Of a DNA stretch of 64,000 bases, positions 24,549 to 33,102 are shown piece after piece. A model generated the notes under the pieces. That model saw only the letters and a program-made list of their open reading frames with translations, ran no database searches and was not told where the DNA came from. The translations under genes were made by a program, and so were the position numbers. Positions within the stretch are counted from its first letter, which is position 1. Each line of letters begins with the position of its first letter. The DNA comes from Streptomyces sp. ADI96-02. GTDB taxonomy: Bacteria > Actinomycetota > Actinomycetes > Streptomycetales > Streptomycetaceae. The stretch is from assembly GCF_003846185.1 (NCBI RefSeq), contig NZ_ML123034.1:6381407-6445406 (forward strand). Reading direction: 5' to 3'.

Positions 24549-25829
24549 TCAGCATGTCGGGAAGGACACCGCGATTCTGGCTCCGCCGGACGCCGACCGT
24601 TCGATCGCCACGTCGCCCCCGGCTCGAAGAGCGGTGCTGCGGACGATGTCGAGGCCGAGGCCGCTGGACCCCCGGCCACTGCGTCCGCGTTCGACGGCTC
24701 GGTGGTCGCGGATGCCGGGCCCGTCGTCCTCGACGGTCAAGGTGACCGACGGCCCGGTGACCGTGAGGGAGACGTCGAGGGCCGTTCCCGGAGGGGTGTG
24801 GGTGATGACGTTGTCGATCAGATTGTCGATCACGGCTATGAGGTCGCGCGGCGGGAGCGCGACGAAGACGGCTCTGCCGGCCCGCTTCAGCTCGCAGGGG
24901 CGCTTCTCGTCCTCCAGCATGGTCCACCAGAAGAAGAAGCGGTCGGTGATGATCGCATCGATGTCTGTCAGTCGCTCGAACTGTCCTCCCGCAGGGTTGC
25001 GAGACTGATCGATGATCTGGTCGAGGACTTCCTGCACGCGGGTCACCGAGCTCCGAATCATCTCCGCCTCGTGTCGGTGCTTCAGCGTCTCCGCCTGAAG
25101 AGCGAGGGCGGTGAGCGGAGTCCTCAGGCCGTGGGAGAGATCGGCGGCGGACTCGCGTTCGGCTTTCATCAGGATCTCGATCCTGCCCACCAGCTCGTTG
25201 AAGGATTTCCCCAGCACGCGGAGCTCCTTCGGCCCCGAAGGCGTCACACGGGCCCCCAGGTCCCCTCGGCTCACCCGGCGGGCGGCCCCGACGAGCCGGT
25301 CCACGGGCCGGGTGATCGACCGTCCCAGACGCTTCGCGATCACGACCGCGACCGCCGGTAGTGCGAGCAGCGCGCCCAAGGTGATCATCGTCGTGTGGAA
25401 GAGGGAATCCCACTGGCCGCTGGTGTCGATCGCCACGACCGCCCAGGAGTCCGGCTCGCCCGCTGGGGCGAGAGACCTGGCCGCCACGCGAAGTGGTCCG
25501 CACCACGAGAAGGACGTACCGCGATCGTCGGCCTCCGCTCCGCGATCGATCAGGCAACGACTGGGGTCACCGAAAACCGCGGCTCCACGGTTGAGCGACA
25601 CAAGGGCCTGCGCTTCGGGGACTTGCTCCTTTTCGAGCGCGTTCAGCAACTCGGGTACCTTGGCCGATCGCTCCTCGGCGATGCTGGCGATCATCTGCAC
25701 GTTGACGTCGGCCAGCTTGTCCACGTCCGAGATGTAGCTGCTCCTCAGATAGGCCACGAAGGGAAGTGCGAAGAGGATCAGACATAGGGCCGTGGAGACG
25801 CTGGCCAGCAATGCGATGCGGCTCCTCAT
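24549..25829 (-). CDS. Sensor histidine kinase
   Basis: A 426-residue membrane kinase. Two transmembrane helices (ALLASVSTALCLILFALPFVAYL, ~6-28; TLGALLALPAVAVVIA, ~150-166) flank a ~120-residue extracytoplasmic sensor with two cysteines (CLID, SWCGP). HAMP follows (RLGRSITRPVDRLVGAARRVSRGDLGARV), then HisKA with phospho-acceptor H233 in DLSHGLRTPLTAL, and an HATPase domain with NLIDNVITHTPPGTA, VEDDGPGIRDH and GRGSSGLGLDIV. ATG 25829 has GGAGGG 9 bp upstream. Its partner is probably the convergent OmpR-type regulator ending at 24455. Confidence 0.92.
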   Translation of the reverse strand: MRSRIALLASVSTALCLILFALPFVAYLRSSYISDVDKLADVNVQMIASIAEERSAKVPELLNALEKEQVPEAQALVSLNRGAAVFGDPSRCLIDRGAEADDRGTSFSWCGPLRVAARSLAPAGEPDSWAVVAIDTSGQWDSLFHTTMITLGALLALPAVAVVIAKRLGRSITRPVDRLVGAARRVSRGDLGARVTPSGPKELRVLGKSFNELVGRIEILMKAERESAADLSHGLRTPLTALALQAETLKHRHEAEMIRSSVTRVQEVLDQIIDQSRNPAGGQFERLTDIDAIITDRFFFWWTMLEDEKRPCELKRAGRAVFVALPPRDLIAVIDNLIDNVITHTPPGTALDVSLTVTGPSVTLTVEDDGPGIRDHRAVERGRSGRGSSGLGLDIVRSTALRAGGDVAIERSASGGARIAVSFPTC

Positions 25830-25995
25830 CGCCTGATGCCCTCCGCCTTCCGGATCTCTGCGTGTGCTTCTCGGCGAACCATGGCGGCGCGTCGCGGTCG
25901 GGTCGGGAGCGGGCCGTTCGCCCGGTCCCTGGCGGCCACCGGAATTCGCGGGTCAGCGTAATCGGACCCTGGGCCGTGCGGATCAGGGAATTACC

Positions 25996-26493
25996 CTAAA
26001 GACTGTCCGTGGTCCCTGACGGGCCGGCGTGCGGCGCATCACGCGGTGCATCACAGGGCGGTGTTCTGTGTCGCCCCCGAGGGATACGGCGGCCGGGATG
26101 CACGCACTTCTCGCATCCTCGCTGCGGAAGAGGCGGTGTGGCGGTGAACGTGAAATAGACGAGGGCGCCGGTGAGGTCGAAAAGGCGGCCGATGACCGGC
26201 TGGAGGGGGCCCGAAATGAACAGGACGCGGCCGGCGGACGTCTGGGCGCGCTGGATTTCCAGCAGGAATTGCAGCAGGTGGTGATCGGCGTGGTGCAGCC
26301 GGCGGAGGTCGATCACGACGCTGGGCGGGCGGCGCTGGTTCACCCCGGCCAGGATGTCGTGCCGGATCTCCCGGTCGTGGCCCTCCATGTGCCCGTGAAA
26401 CGTAATGATCTCGTGCGCGGTGTGTCGATGAACGACGATATCGGGCGCTGAGGTGCGGGGTGATCCTGTCGGATCCGGTCGGTAGTGGGACAT
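25996..26493 (-). CDS. STAS-domain protein lacking the phospho-acceptor serine
   Basis: A 165-residue protein with a central STAS-like domain (~15-115: VVHRHTAHEIITFHGHMEG, PPSVVIDLRRLHHADHHLL, AGRVLFISGPLQPVIGRLFDLTG). The usual Asp-Ser of anti-anti-sigma factors reads D70-H71 (HHADHHLL), so it cannot be phosphorylated there. The C-terminal ~40 residues are Arg/Pro/His-rich and unstructured. ATG 26493 is chosen because STAS homology starts soon after; the ribosome site is weak. It lies upstream of and in the same direction as the histidine kinase, 166 bp apart. Confidence 0.6.
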   Translation of the reverse strand: MSHYRPDPTGSPRTSAPDIVVHRHTAHEIITFHGHMEGHDREIRHDILAGVNQRRPPSVVIDLRRLHHADHHLLQFLLEIQRAQTSAGRVLFISGPLQPVIGRLFDLTGALVYFTFTATPPLPQRGCEKCVHPGRRIPRGRHRTPPCDAPRDAPHAGPSGTTDSL

Positions 26494-26869
26494 GTTGTGT
26501 TCGCCTGTCGTAACGATGCTTCGGAGAGTTCCGCTCCGGGTGGCCGAAGCCGGGAGGGGACGGGCCGGCGCGCTGCGGCAGGTCGCGTGGAGGCCGCGGC
26601 CGGCGGCCTCCACGTCGCGTCGCAGGGCGGCGCCATGCGTCAACGCACTGCGATGGTAGGAGGGCGCGTATTAGTCGAGTGTTGCGGCGAGGTCAAAGAA
26701 ACCCTGCGGGAGACTTGGTCCCGGCACCGCACGCCACGGGAAGCCGTCGGTACGGCGACGGCGAGGGGGAGGGCGAGGCAGGCGGAGAGGCAGAGGCCCC
26801 GGCCGTCCCGGCCGGGGCCTCACATGTGTGCTCGTGGCCGCGGGACAGCCGCCGCCGTCCCCGGCGTGG
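26494..26869. other. Intergenic region with terminator
   Basis: No gene is supported here. The left part is upstream of the STAS gene; the right part contains the terminator at 26793-26821. Confidence 0.5.
26793..26821 (-). terminator. Terminator of the aldo/keto reductase gene
   Basis: GAGGCCCCGGCCG and CGGCCGGGGCCTC form a perfect 13-bp stem with a 3-nt loop, 48 bp past the stop codon of the minus-strand gene ending at 26870. Confidence 0.75.
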
Positions 26870-27841
26870 TTACGGCAGAGGCGAGCCGCCGCGGGCGGTG
26901 ATCCAGAGTTCGTACCACTCTTCATGGGTGAGTTCCGGGGCCCGCCGTGCCGCGTCGCCGCACGCCCGGATGCGCTCGGGCCGTGCGCTGCCCACGACCG
27001 GTGCGATCCGCGCGGGGTGCCTCTGGAGCCACCACAGCAGGATCGTCTCGGGCGTGGTGCCCTTCGCCTCCGCGAGCGAAGCGACATGCTGTGCCGTGGC
27101 CCGCTCGGCGGCCGTCTCCTGCCGTCCGGTGAACCGGCCCTGCGCCAGCGCGCCCCACGCCTGGAGGCGGATGTTCTCGGCCCGGCAGTGCTCCACCGTC
27201 CCGTGCGGGAACCCGACGGACGCCGCCCCGGGAGTGTTCACCAGTACGCCGGACTCCACCCAGTCCCTGCGGTGCAGGCTCATCTCCAACTGGTTCGCGA
27301 CCAGGGGAACGTCCAGGTGCGCCTGGAGCAGGGCGATCTGAGCGGCGCTCATGTTGGACACGCCGAAGCCGCGCACCAGCTTCTGCCGGTGCAGCGACAT
27401 CAGAGCGCCGGCCACCTCCGCCGGGTCGGCCAGCGGATCCGGGCGGTGCAGGAGCAGGACGTCGACGACGTCCGTGCGCAGACGCTCCAGGCTCTCCTCG
27501 ACCCGGCGGAGGATGGTGTCGCCGCGCAGGTCGTACAGGCCCGGCCGGTCGCCGTCCGCCAGCCGGATACCGCACTTGGTCTGCAGTACGATGCGCTCGC
27601 GCAGTCCGGGCGCTCGGGAGAGGACTTCGCCGAACACCGCCTCGGACTTCCCGTGCCGGTAGATGTCGGCGTGGTCGAAGACCGTGATCCCGCTGTCGAG
27701 TGCCGCCTCCACCGCGGCCTCGGCCTCGGCGATGTCCTTCGGCCCGTACGGTGTGGTGTCCCAGTCCCCGCCGAGCCCCATGCACCCGTACAACAGCCGC
27801 TCCCCGTCGAGGTTCTGGGCCGCGTCCGCATTCGTCGTCAT
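26870..27841 (-). CDS. Aldo/keto reductase
   Basis: A 323-residue NADPH-dependent aldo/keto reductase resembling the YdhF group. The catalytic tetrad is visible: D and Y in VFDHADIYRHGKSE (~47-56), K in VLQTKCGI (~82) and H in VLLLHRPDPL (~117). Cofactor-binding residues lie in APVVGSARPERIRA. It is cytosolic. ATG 27841 has GAAGGG 8 bp upstream. It is monocistronic with its own terminator. The substrate is unknown; this group reduces small aldehydes and ketones. Confidence 0.9.
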   Translation of the reverse strand: MTTNADAAQNLDGERLLYGCMGLGGDWDTTPYGPKDIAEAEAAVEAALDSGITVFDHADIYRHGKSEAVFGEVLSRAPGLRERIVLQTKCGIRLADGDRPGLYDLRGDTILRRVEESLERLRTDVVDVLLLHRPDPLADPAEVAGALMSLHRQKLVRGFGVSNMSAAQIALLQAHLDVPLVANQLEMSLHRRDWVESGVLVNTPGAASVGFPHGTVEHCRAENIRLQAWGALAQGRFTGRQETAAERATAQHVASLAEAKGTTPETILLWWLQRHPARIAPVVGSARPERIRACGDAARRAPELTHEEWYELWITARGGSPLP

Positions 27842-28102
27842 GACGATCACCCTTCCACGGGCGGGCGTCACGGCCAAACGGCGTCGCGGCCGGTCCGGGC
27901 CGACGCGGAGGACCGGCCCGCCGCGGGGTGCGCGAACGGCACGGTCCTTACGGTGCCGTGGCGGCGGAGGAGGACGGGCCTCAGCGGCCGGGCCCCGGCG
28001 TACGCGTCCCCGAGGCCCGCTGTGCCACGATCCCGGGGAGGGTCGCGGCACCCGCCGTAATCGCTCGGAGAATCTGATCGGTTGGGCCCTCGCGGCCCGG
28101 GG

Positions 28103-28129
28103 CGTGGCGGAGCGGGCCGCTCCGCCACG
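28103..28129 (-). terminator. Terminator of tetR
   Basis: CGTGGCGGAGCGG and CCGCTCCGCCACG pair over 13 bp around a single central G (28116). It lies 9 bp beyond the tetR stop on the minus strand. The remainder of 27842-28137 holds no recognisable gene. Confidence 0.7.
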
Positions 28130-28137
28130 ACGCGGAG

Positions 28138-28755
28138 TCAGGACACCGTCGCCGCGTCCTTCGCCGCGTTGTCGCCCATCCCGTTCATGAGCACCTCGAT
28201 CGCCAGGTCGACCGCGTCGGCCAGCGGCGTGTCGTCCAGCAGCGACCCCACCGACAGGGTCGCGAGTCCGTGCAGGGTCGAGAAGGCGACCTGCGCCAGC
28301 ATCGTCGGGTCGCCCGGACGGACGACCGACGCCCGCTGCGCCTCCGTGAGCAGTCCGGCGGCGATGGTCAGGCTCTGGTGGCCGAGTTCCCGCAGCTCCG
28401 CGTCCGGAACGGCGTCGTGCTTGACGGAGAACATCAGGTTCAGCAGGGCCATGTGCTCCACCGCGAAGTGCACATAGGCGCGTCCCAGGGCGTCGATCCG
28501 TTCGCGTACGGGCTCCCCGCCCTCGGCCGCCGCCCGCATACGTTCGTTGAGCTGGGTGAATCCGCCTGCGGCCAGCGCCTCCAGGAGCGCCTGCCGGTCA
28601 CGGAAGTGGCGGGCCGGCGCCGCGTGGCTGACGCCCAGATCCCGGGCGAGGCTCCGCAGCGAGAGCCCGTCCACCCCGGATTCCTCCAGCACCGCCTCGG
28701 CTCGCGCCAGCAGGCCGGCCCGCAGGTTGCCGTGGTGGTACGTCCCACCGCCCAT
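28138..28755 (-). CDS. TetR-family regulator
   Basis: A 205-residue TetR protein. The N-terminal HTH is in GVDGLSLRSLARDLGVSHAAPARHFRDRQALLEALA (~28-62). The C-terminal ~140 residues are the helical ligand-binding/dimer domain (TetR_C_33-like). ATG 28755 has GGGGAG 6 bp upstream. It is divergent from an SDR gene, with a perfect palindrome overlapping the SDR promoter's -35 hexamer, so it almost certainly represses that gene and itself. Confidence 0.9.
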   Translation of the reverse strand: MGGGTYHHGNLRAGLLARAEAVLEESGVDGLSLRSLARDLGVSHAAPARHFRDRQALLEALAAGGFTQLNERMRAAAEGGEPVRERIDALGRAYVHFAVEHMALLNLMFSVKHDAVPDAELRELGHQSLTIAAGLLTEAQRASVVRPGDPTMLAQVAFSTLHGLATLSVGSLLDDTPLADAVDLAIEVLMNGMGDNAAKDAATVS

Positions 28756-28773
28756 CGTGATCTCCCCTTCGAT

Positions 28774-28809
28774 GTTGTCGTTGACAACAATGATGGCACT
28801 GCCTACATT
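28774..28809 (+). promoter_or_regulatory. SDR promoter with overlapping TetR operator
   Basis: TTGACA (28781-28786), 17 bp, TACATT (28804-28809) is a near-consensus housekeeping promoter reading toward the SDR gene. GTTGTC (28774-28779) and GACAAC (28783-28788) form a perfect palindrome with a 3-bp centre over the -35 box. A second palindrome, ATGATCCGGGGATCAT (28811-28826), covers the predicted start of transcription. Confidence 0.75.
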
Positions 28810-28845
28810 GATGATCCGGGGATCATTGAAGAGGAGTACAACACG

Positions 28846-29634
28846 ATGCCCATGACCTACCGGGGAACCACCGCTCTGATCACCGGCGCCAGCTCCGGGC
28901 TGGGCGTCGAGTTCGCCCGCCAGTGGGCCCGCCTCGGAGCCGACGTGGTGCTCGTCGCCCGCCGCCGCGACCGGCTCGACGCCCTGGCCGACGACCTCGT
29001 CGCCCGCCACCGGATCACCGCCACCGTCGTCGACGCGGACCTCGCGCGCCCCGGAGCGGGACAGCGGCTGCGCACGGAGCTGACCGACCGGAACGTGAGC
29101 GTCCAGACCGTCGTGAACAACGCCGGATTCGGCGGATACGGTCCCTTCCGCGAGCAGGATCCCGACGAGATCGCCCGCATGATCCAGCTCAACACCGGCG
29201 CGCTCGCCGACATCACCCGGGCCTTCCTGCCCGACCTGATGGCCGACGGGCGCGGCGCGCTGGTCAACGTGGCCAGCACCGCCGCGTACCAGCCCACGCC
29301 GAACATGGCCCTCTACGGCGCCACCAAGGCGTTCGTCCTCAGCCTCACCGAGGCGGTCGCCCACGAGACCCGCAGGTCCTCGCTCCGGGTGCTGGCCGTG
29401 TCGCCCGGCACCACCCGCACCGAGTTCTTCGACGTCGTCGGCAGCCAGGACGCCATGGTGGGACGGGCCGCCACCGCCGAGGACGTCGTCACCGCGACCC
29501 GGCGCGCCCTGGACCGCGACTCCACTCCGCCCAGCATCGTCACCGGGCTGGGCAACCGCCTGACCATCGTCGCCACCTCGCTCCTCCCGCGCCGCGTCGT
29601 GGTGGCGGCGACCGGGCAGGCGCTCAAGGCATGA
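28846..29634 (+). CDS. Short-chain dehydrogenase/reductase
   Basis: A 262-residue classical SDR. The cofactor motif is TGASSGLG (~14-21), followed by the NNAGFGGYG stretch (~91), the catalytic Ser in NVASTAAYQ (~140) and Tyr/Lys in YGATKAF (~155/159). The Arg-rich loop after the second strand (VARRRDRLDAL) favours NADP(H). The C-terminus is hydrophobic (LTIVATSLLPRRVVVAATG) and may be membrane-associated. ATG 28846 has GAGGAG 9 bp upstream. It is under the divergent TetR; the substrate is unknown. Confidence 0.9.
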   Translation: MPMTYRGTTALITGASSGLGVEFARQWARLGADVVLVARRRDRLDALADDLVARHRITATVVDADLARPGAGQRLRTELTDRNVSVQTVVNNAGFGGYGPFREQDPDEIARMIQLNTGALADITRAFLPDLMADGRGALVNVASTAAYQPTPNMALYGATKAFVLSLTEAVAHETRRSSLRVLAVSPGTTRTEFFDVVGSQDAMVGRAATAEDVVTATRRALDRDSTPPSIVTGLGNRLTIVATSLLPRRVVVAATGQALKA

Positions 29635-29698
29635 ACGGGGCGGGGGCGTGTGCCGCGGGGGCCGGGGCGCTTTCGGCGAGCGACCTCGACACCGCCCC

Positions 29699-30952
29699 TC
29701 ACGCCCGGCCCCGCGCGGCCCGCGAACGCCGGGCCACAGCGTCCAGGGCCACCGCTGACAGCAGTACCCCGCCCGTGACCATGAACCGGTAGGCGGAGTC
29801 GAGATTCAGCAGAGTGAGTCCGCTGGAGATGGACTGGATCACGAGAACCCCGAGCAGCGCGGCGAACGCGGAACCCCTGCCGCCGAACAGGCTGGTGCCG
29901 CCGATGACCGCCGCGGCGATCGCGTTGAGATTGACGTCACCGCCGCCGCTGCTCTGGTTGGCCGCCGCCAGCCGGGAGGCCGCGAGCACGCCGCCGAGCG
30001 AAGCGAGCGTCGTACACAGCACGAACGCGGCCGTGAGGACGGCGTGCACCGGGACGCCCGCGCGCCGGGCGGCCTCCGCATTGCCGCCGACCGCGTACAT
30101 CGCCTTGCCGAACGCCGTACGCGACAGGACGTAGTGGAGCGCCAGCACCAGGGCGAGGAAGAACACGAACATCCAGCCCACGCCCCGGTCCCGGTTGAGA
30201 TACCAGACGGCCGCGCCCGACCCGGCCAGCAGCGCCAGGCTCCGCCCGGCGAGCAGGCGGTGCGACGCGGCGGGCAGCCCGGCCCGGCGGCGCTCGGCCG
30301 CGCGGGCGGCCCCGGTCGCGTACAGGGTCCCCGCTCCCGCGAGGACCAGGGTGTACGCCAGCCAGGGCGGCAGGAAGTGGAGTTGGGCGAAGGCCACCAG
30401 GCCCGAGTCGAAGGGCAGGTTGATGGAGCCCTTGGGCCCCAGGACCCACAACTGCACACCGAGGAAGCCGAGGAGGCCGCCGAGGGTGATGACGAAGCTG
30501 GGTACGCCGATCCGGTTGTGCACCTGGGCGTAGAACCAGCCGATCAGGCCGGCGAGCAGCAGCGCCGCCGCCACGGCGAGCCAGGCCGGCAGACCCCGGT
30601 CCACGAAGAGGACGGCGAGGACGGCCGCGCCGAGCCCGCTGACCGATCCGACCGACAGGTCGATCTGGCCGACGAGGAGGACGCAGACGACTCCGAGCGC
30701 GATGATCCCGACCGGCACGCTTTCGAGCGCCAGGTTCGTGAGGTTGGCGCTCGACAGGAAGAGCGGGTTGAGGATCTGCATCACGACCCAGATCGCGACG
30801 AGCCCGGCGAGGACGGGCAGCAGTCCGAGGTCGCCGCCGCGCGGCCGGGCGGGCACGCGCATTCGGCGGTCGCGCGGGCCGCCGGAAGGGGCCGGGGGTT
30901 TCCGTCCCCCGCTTTCGGCGGCACCGCACGCGGTCGTGGCCGGATCGCTCAT
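29699..30952 (-). CDS. Sugar ABC transporter permease (BPD_transp_2, ribose/xylose type)
   Basis: A 417-residue integral membrane protein with 8-10 hydrophobic helices. It has the family segments GQIDLSVGSVSGLGAAVLAVL and GVPSFVITLGGLLGFLGVQ, AFGKAMYAVGGNAEAARRAGVPV, and NLNAIAAAVIGGTSLFGGRGS near the C-terminus, all typical of XylH/RbsC permeases. A central ~60-residue insert (ATGAARAAERRRAGLPAASH) is larger than in RbsC, as in XylH. ATG 30952 overlaps the ATPase stop (ATGA). It is the last gene of the importer operon. Confidence 0.9.
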   Translation of the reverse strand: MSDPATTACGAAESGGRKPPAPSGGPRDRRMRVPARPRGGDLGLLPVLAGLVAIWVVMQILNPLFLSSANLTNLALESVPVGIIALGVVCVLLVGQIDLSVGSVSGLGAAVLAVLFVDRGLPAWLAVAAALLLAGLIGWFYAQVHNRIGVPSFVITLGGLLGFLGVQLWVLGPKGSINLPFDSGLVAFAQLHFLPPWLAYTLVLAGAGTLYATGAARAAERRRAGLPAASHRLLAGRSLALLAGSGAAVWYLNRDRGVGWMFVFFLALVLALHYVLSRTAFGKAMYAVGGNAEAARRAGVPVHAVLTAAFVLCTTLASLGGVLAASRLAAANQSSGGGDVNLNAIAAAVIGGTSLFGGRGSAFAALLGVLVIQSISSGLTLLNLDSAYRFMVTGGVLLSAVALDAVARRSRAARGRA

Positions 30953-31752
30953 GACGCCTGACCCCTGTCCCGTGTCGCGCGGCGGCTGACCACGTTGTCG
31001 GTGGCGCCGGTGATGGCCGCCACCAGATCGGAGGCCGACGTGCCGGCCGCGTCGAACACGCCGTTGTTGCGGCCGAGCCGCAGGACGGCCACGGTGTCGG
31101 CGACGGCCCGCACGTCCGCCATGTTGTGGCTGACCATCACCACGCCCAGGCCCCAGTCCCTCAGACGTTCGATCAGGTTGAGGACCTCGGCCGTCTGTGC
31201 CACACCCAGCGCGGCCGTCGGCTCGTCGAGGATGATCACGCGGGGGTCGCCGAGGAGCGTCCGCGCGATGGCGACCGTCTGGCGCCGGCCCCCGGACAGG
31301 GTCGCGACCGGGGCCCGTACCGAGGGGATTCCCGCCGACAGCTCCCCGAGCAGGGCGCGGGCGCGGACCTCCATGGCCACCTCGTCGAGGCGCAGGCCGC
31401 GCAGTTCGCGCCCGAGGAAGAGGTTCTCGACGACGTTCAGGTTCTCGCACAGGGCGAGGTCCTGGAAGACGGTCGCGATGCCGAGCCGTTGCGCGGCGGC
31501 GGGGGAGGGGACGGTCACGGACCGGCCGGCGAAGCCGATGGCGCCGGCATCGGGCTGATGCACCCCGGAGAGGACTTTGACCAGGGTGGACTTTCCCGCG
31601 CCGTTGTCGCCCACCAGGGCGACGACCTGTCCGGCGGCGACGTCGAGGTCGACCTCGGTGAGCGCGGCGACCGCGCCGAAGGACTTGCTGATCCCGCGCA
31701 GCGAGAGCAGTGGCCCCCCTCGCCCCGGGGAGGACGGGAACTCGGCAGACAT
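30949..31752 (-). CDS. Sugar ABC transporter ATP-binding protein
   Basis: A 267-residue single ABC domain. Walker A is GDNGAGKST (~48-56), the Q loop is VFQDLAL, the signature LSGGRRQTVAIARTL, Walker B VIILDEPTAAL and the H-loop MVSHN. Unlike RbsA or XylG, which have two fused ATPase domains (~500 aa), it has one, so it should work as a homodimer. ATG 31752 has GGAAGG 6 bp upstream. It lies 24 bp after the binding protein and overlaps the permease by 4 bp. Confidence 0.92.
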   Translation of the reverse strand: MSAEFPSSPGRGGPLLSLRGISKSFGAVAALTEVDLDVAAGQVVALVGDNGAGKSTLVKVLSGVHQPDAGAIGFAGRSVTVPSPAAAQRLGIATVFQDLALCENLNVVENLFLGRELRGLRLDEVAMEVRARALLGELSAGIPSVRAPVATLSGGRRQTVAIARTLLGDPRVIILDEPTAALGVAQTAEVLNLIERLRDWGLGVVMVSHNMADVRAVADTVAVLRLGRNNGVFDAAGTSASDLVAAITGATDNVVSRRATRDRGQAS

Positions 31753-31776
31753 GATCGACCTTCCTCGGTGACAGGG

Positions 31777-32874
31777 TCACCCGACGCCCGCCGCGGCGCA
31801 GGCCGCCGCGTACGTCCGCGTGCACACCTCGGATGCCTTGAGCGGCTTTCCGCCGCCGACCAGCACCTCCGCGATGTTGCGGCGGGTGACCACGGTCGGG
31901 GTGAAGAGTTCGGAAGGGGTGCCGAAGAGCACGGTGTTCCCCCGCGGCTTCTCGCCCCGGACGAAGGCGAACGCCGCGGTGGCCGCGGCCTCCGCGACGG
32001 TTTTGATGGGCTTGGAGATGGTGTTGTACTGGTCTCCCTTGATGATCCGCTGTGCGGCGGCCAGTTCGGCGTCGTTTCCGGTCACCGGCGGTACCGTCAC
32101 TCCGGCCGCCTTGAACGCGGCGATGGAAGCGCCGCCCGTGCCGTCGTTGGCCGCCACCACTCCGGCGATCCCGCCGGGGAACTTGCTGATCTGGCCGCTG
32201 ACCCAGCTCTGCGCCTTGGCGGGCTCCCAGGCCGGGGTGTCGTACTCGGCGAGGAGGCGGAAACCGCTGGAGTCGACGGCGCTGCGCATGCCCTTCTTGA
32301 TGAGGCCCGCCGCCGCGTCGGTCGGCGATCCGTTGACCTGGAGCAGACCACCCTCGGCCGAGGTGGCCCTGAGGTGGTCGACCAGGGAGCGGCCGATCAT
32401 CGAGCCGATCTTCTCGTTGTCGAACGAGACGTAGTAGTCGGCGCGGACGGCCGGGATCGGCCGGTCGTAAGCGATGACCGCGACCCCGCGCCCCTGCGCC
32501 GTACGGACGGTCGTCGCCGCGGCGGCGGAGTCCACCGGGTCGATCACCAGGACGTCGACGCCCTGGGCGAGGGCGGAGTCCGCCTGTTGCTGCTGTTCGA
32601 CCGCGTCGCCGCCCGCGTTCTGGTACAGCACCTCGCAACCGCCGCACAGCTCCTTCGTCTTCGCCGTGAAGAGCGGGGCGTCGTAGAGCTCGTAGCGGGT
32701 CGAGGCGAGGTCGGGCATCAGGAACGCGATCTTCGCGTTCGCGCCCGGTCCGCCGCCCGCACCGCCGGGTCCCGCCGACCCGTTCGGCGCCTTCGTCGAG
32801 CAGGCGGCGCCCGAAGCGGTCATCGCCGTCACCGACAGGATCGCCGCCAGCGTTCTGAGGGAACGTTGCCTCAC
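31777..32874 (-). CDS. Sugar ABC transporter substrate-binding lipoprotein
   Basis: A 365-residue periplasmic-binding-protein-like lipoprotein. The signal ends in a lipobox (ASGAAC) with the modified Cys near residue 25, followed by a Gly-rich tether (SAGPGGAGGGPGANA). The mature fold is the peripla_BP_4 type (KIAFLMPDLASTRYELYD, GVDVLVIDPVDS, YYVSFDNEKIGSMIGRSLV, VVAANDGTGGASIAAFKAAG), closest to XylF-like xylose or pentose binders. GTG 32874 has AAGGAG 6 bp upstream. It heads the importer operon. Confidence 0.9.
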   Translation of the reverse strand: MRQRSLRTLAAILSVTAMTASGAACSTKAPNGSAGPGGAGGGPGANAKIAFLMPDLASTRYELYDAPLFTAKTKELCGGCEVLYQNAGGDAVEQQQQADSALAQGVDVLVIDPVDSAAAATTVRTAQGRGVAVIAYDRPIPAVRADYYVSFDNEKIGSMIGRSLVDHLRATSAEGGLLQVNGSPTDAAAGLIKKGMRSAVDSSGFRLLAEYDTPAWEPAKAQSWVSGQISKFPGGIAGVVAANDGTGGASIAAFKAAGVTVPPVTGNDAELAAAQRIIKGDQYNTISKPIKTVAEAAATAAFAFVRGEKPRGNTVLFGTPSELFTPTVVTRRNIAEVLVGGGKPLKASEVCTRTYAAACAAAGVG

Positions 32875-32923
32875 GGGATTCTCCTTGAAGTTCCGCGCCG
32901 GGGTCCGAAGGAGCGGGCCGGTC

Positions 32924-33047
32924 CGGTGAGAAGAGCCTCACCGCAGTGCGCGGAAGGCCGGCCCGCGACTGCTCGGTCCTCAGCCGGAAGACCTCCCGCG
33001 CGTCAACGTAACGTCGGCCGCGTTAGTACTGTCAATGGGCATGTCAA
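32924..33047 (-). promoter_or_regulatory. Candidate promoter and leader of the ABC importer operon
   Basis: On the minus strand two TTGACA hexamers (33047-33042 and 33035-33030) lie 12 bp apart and could serve as -35 boxes or as repeated regulator half-sites. Possible -10 boxes are TAACGC (33025-33020) or TTACGT (33011-33006). A small hairpin (arms 32924-32930 and 32937-32943) lies between promoter and start codon. Confidence 0.35.
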
Positions 33048-33102
33048 AAATAACAAGGGGTCCGGACGGGACGCCCCCAGCGCCCCTGACGCGGGACGGC
33101 CC

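Noticed and set aside
29699..32941. Minus-strand ORF of 1080 codons spanning the ABC operon
   Set aside because: The upstream part is a shadow of the ATPase and binding-protein genes; the permease starts at 30952 with an ATGA overlap.
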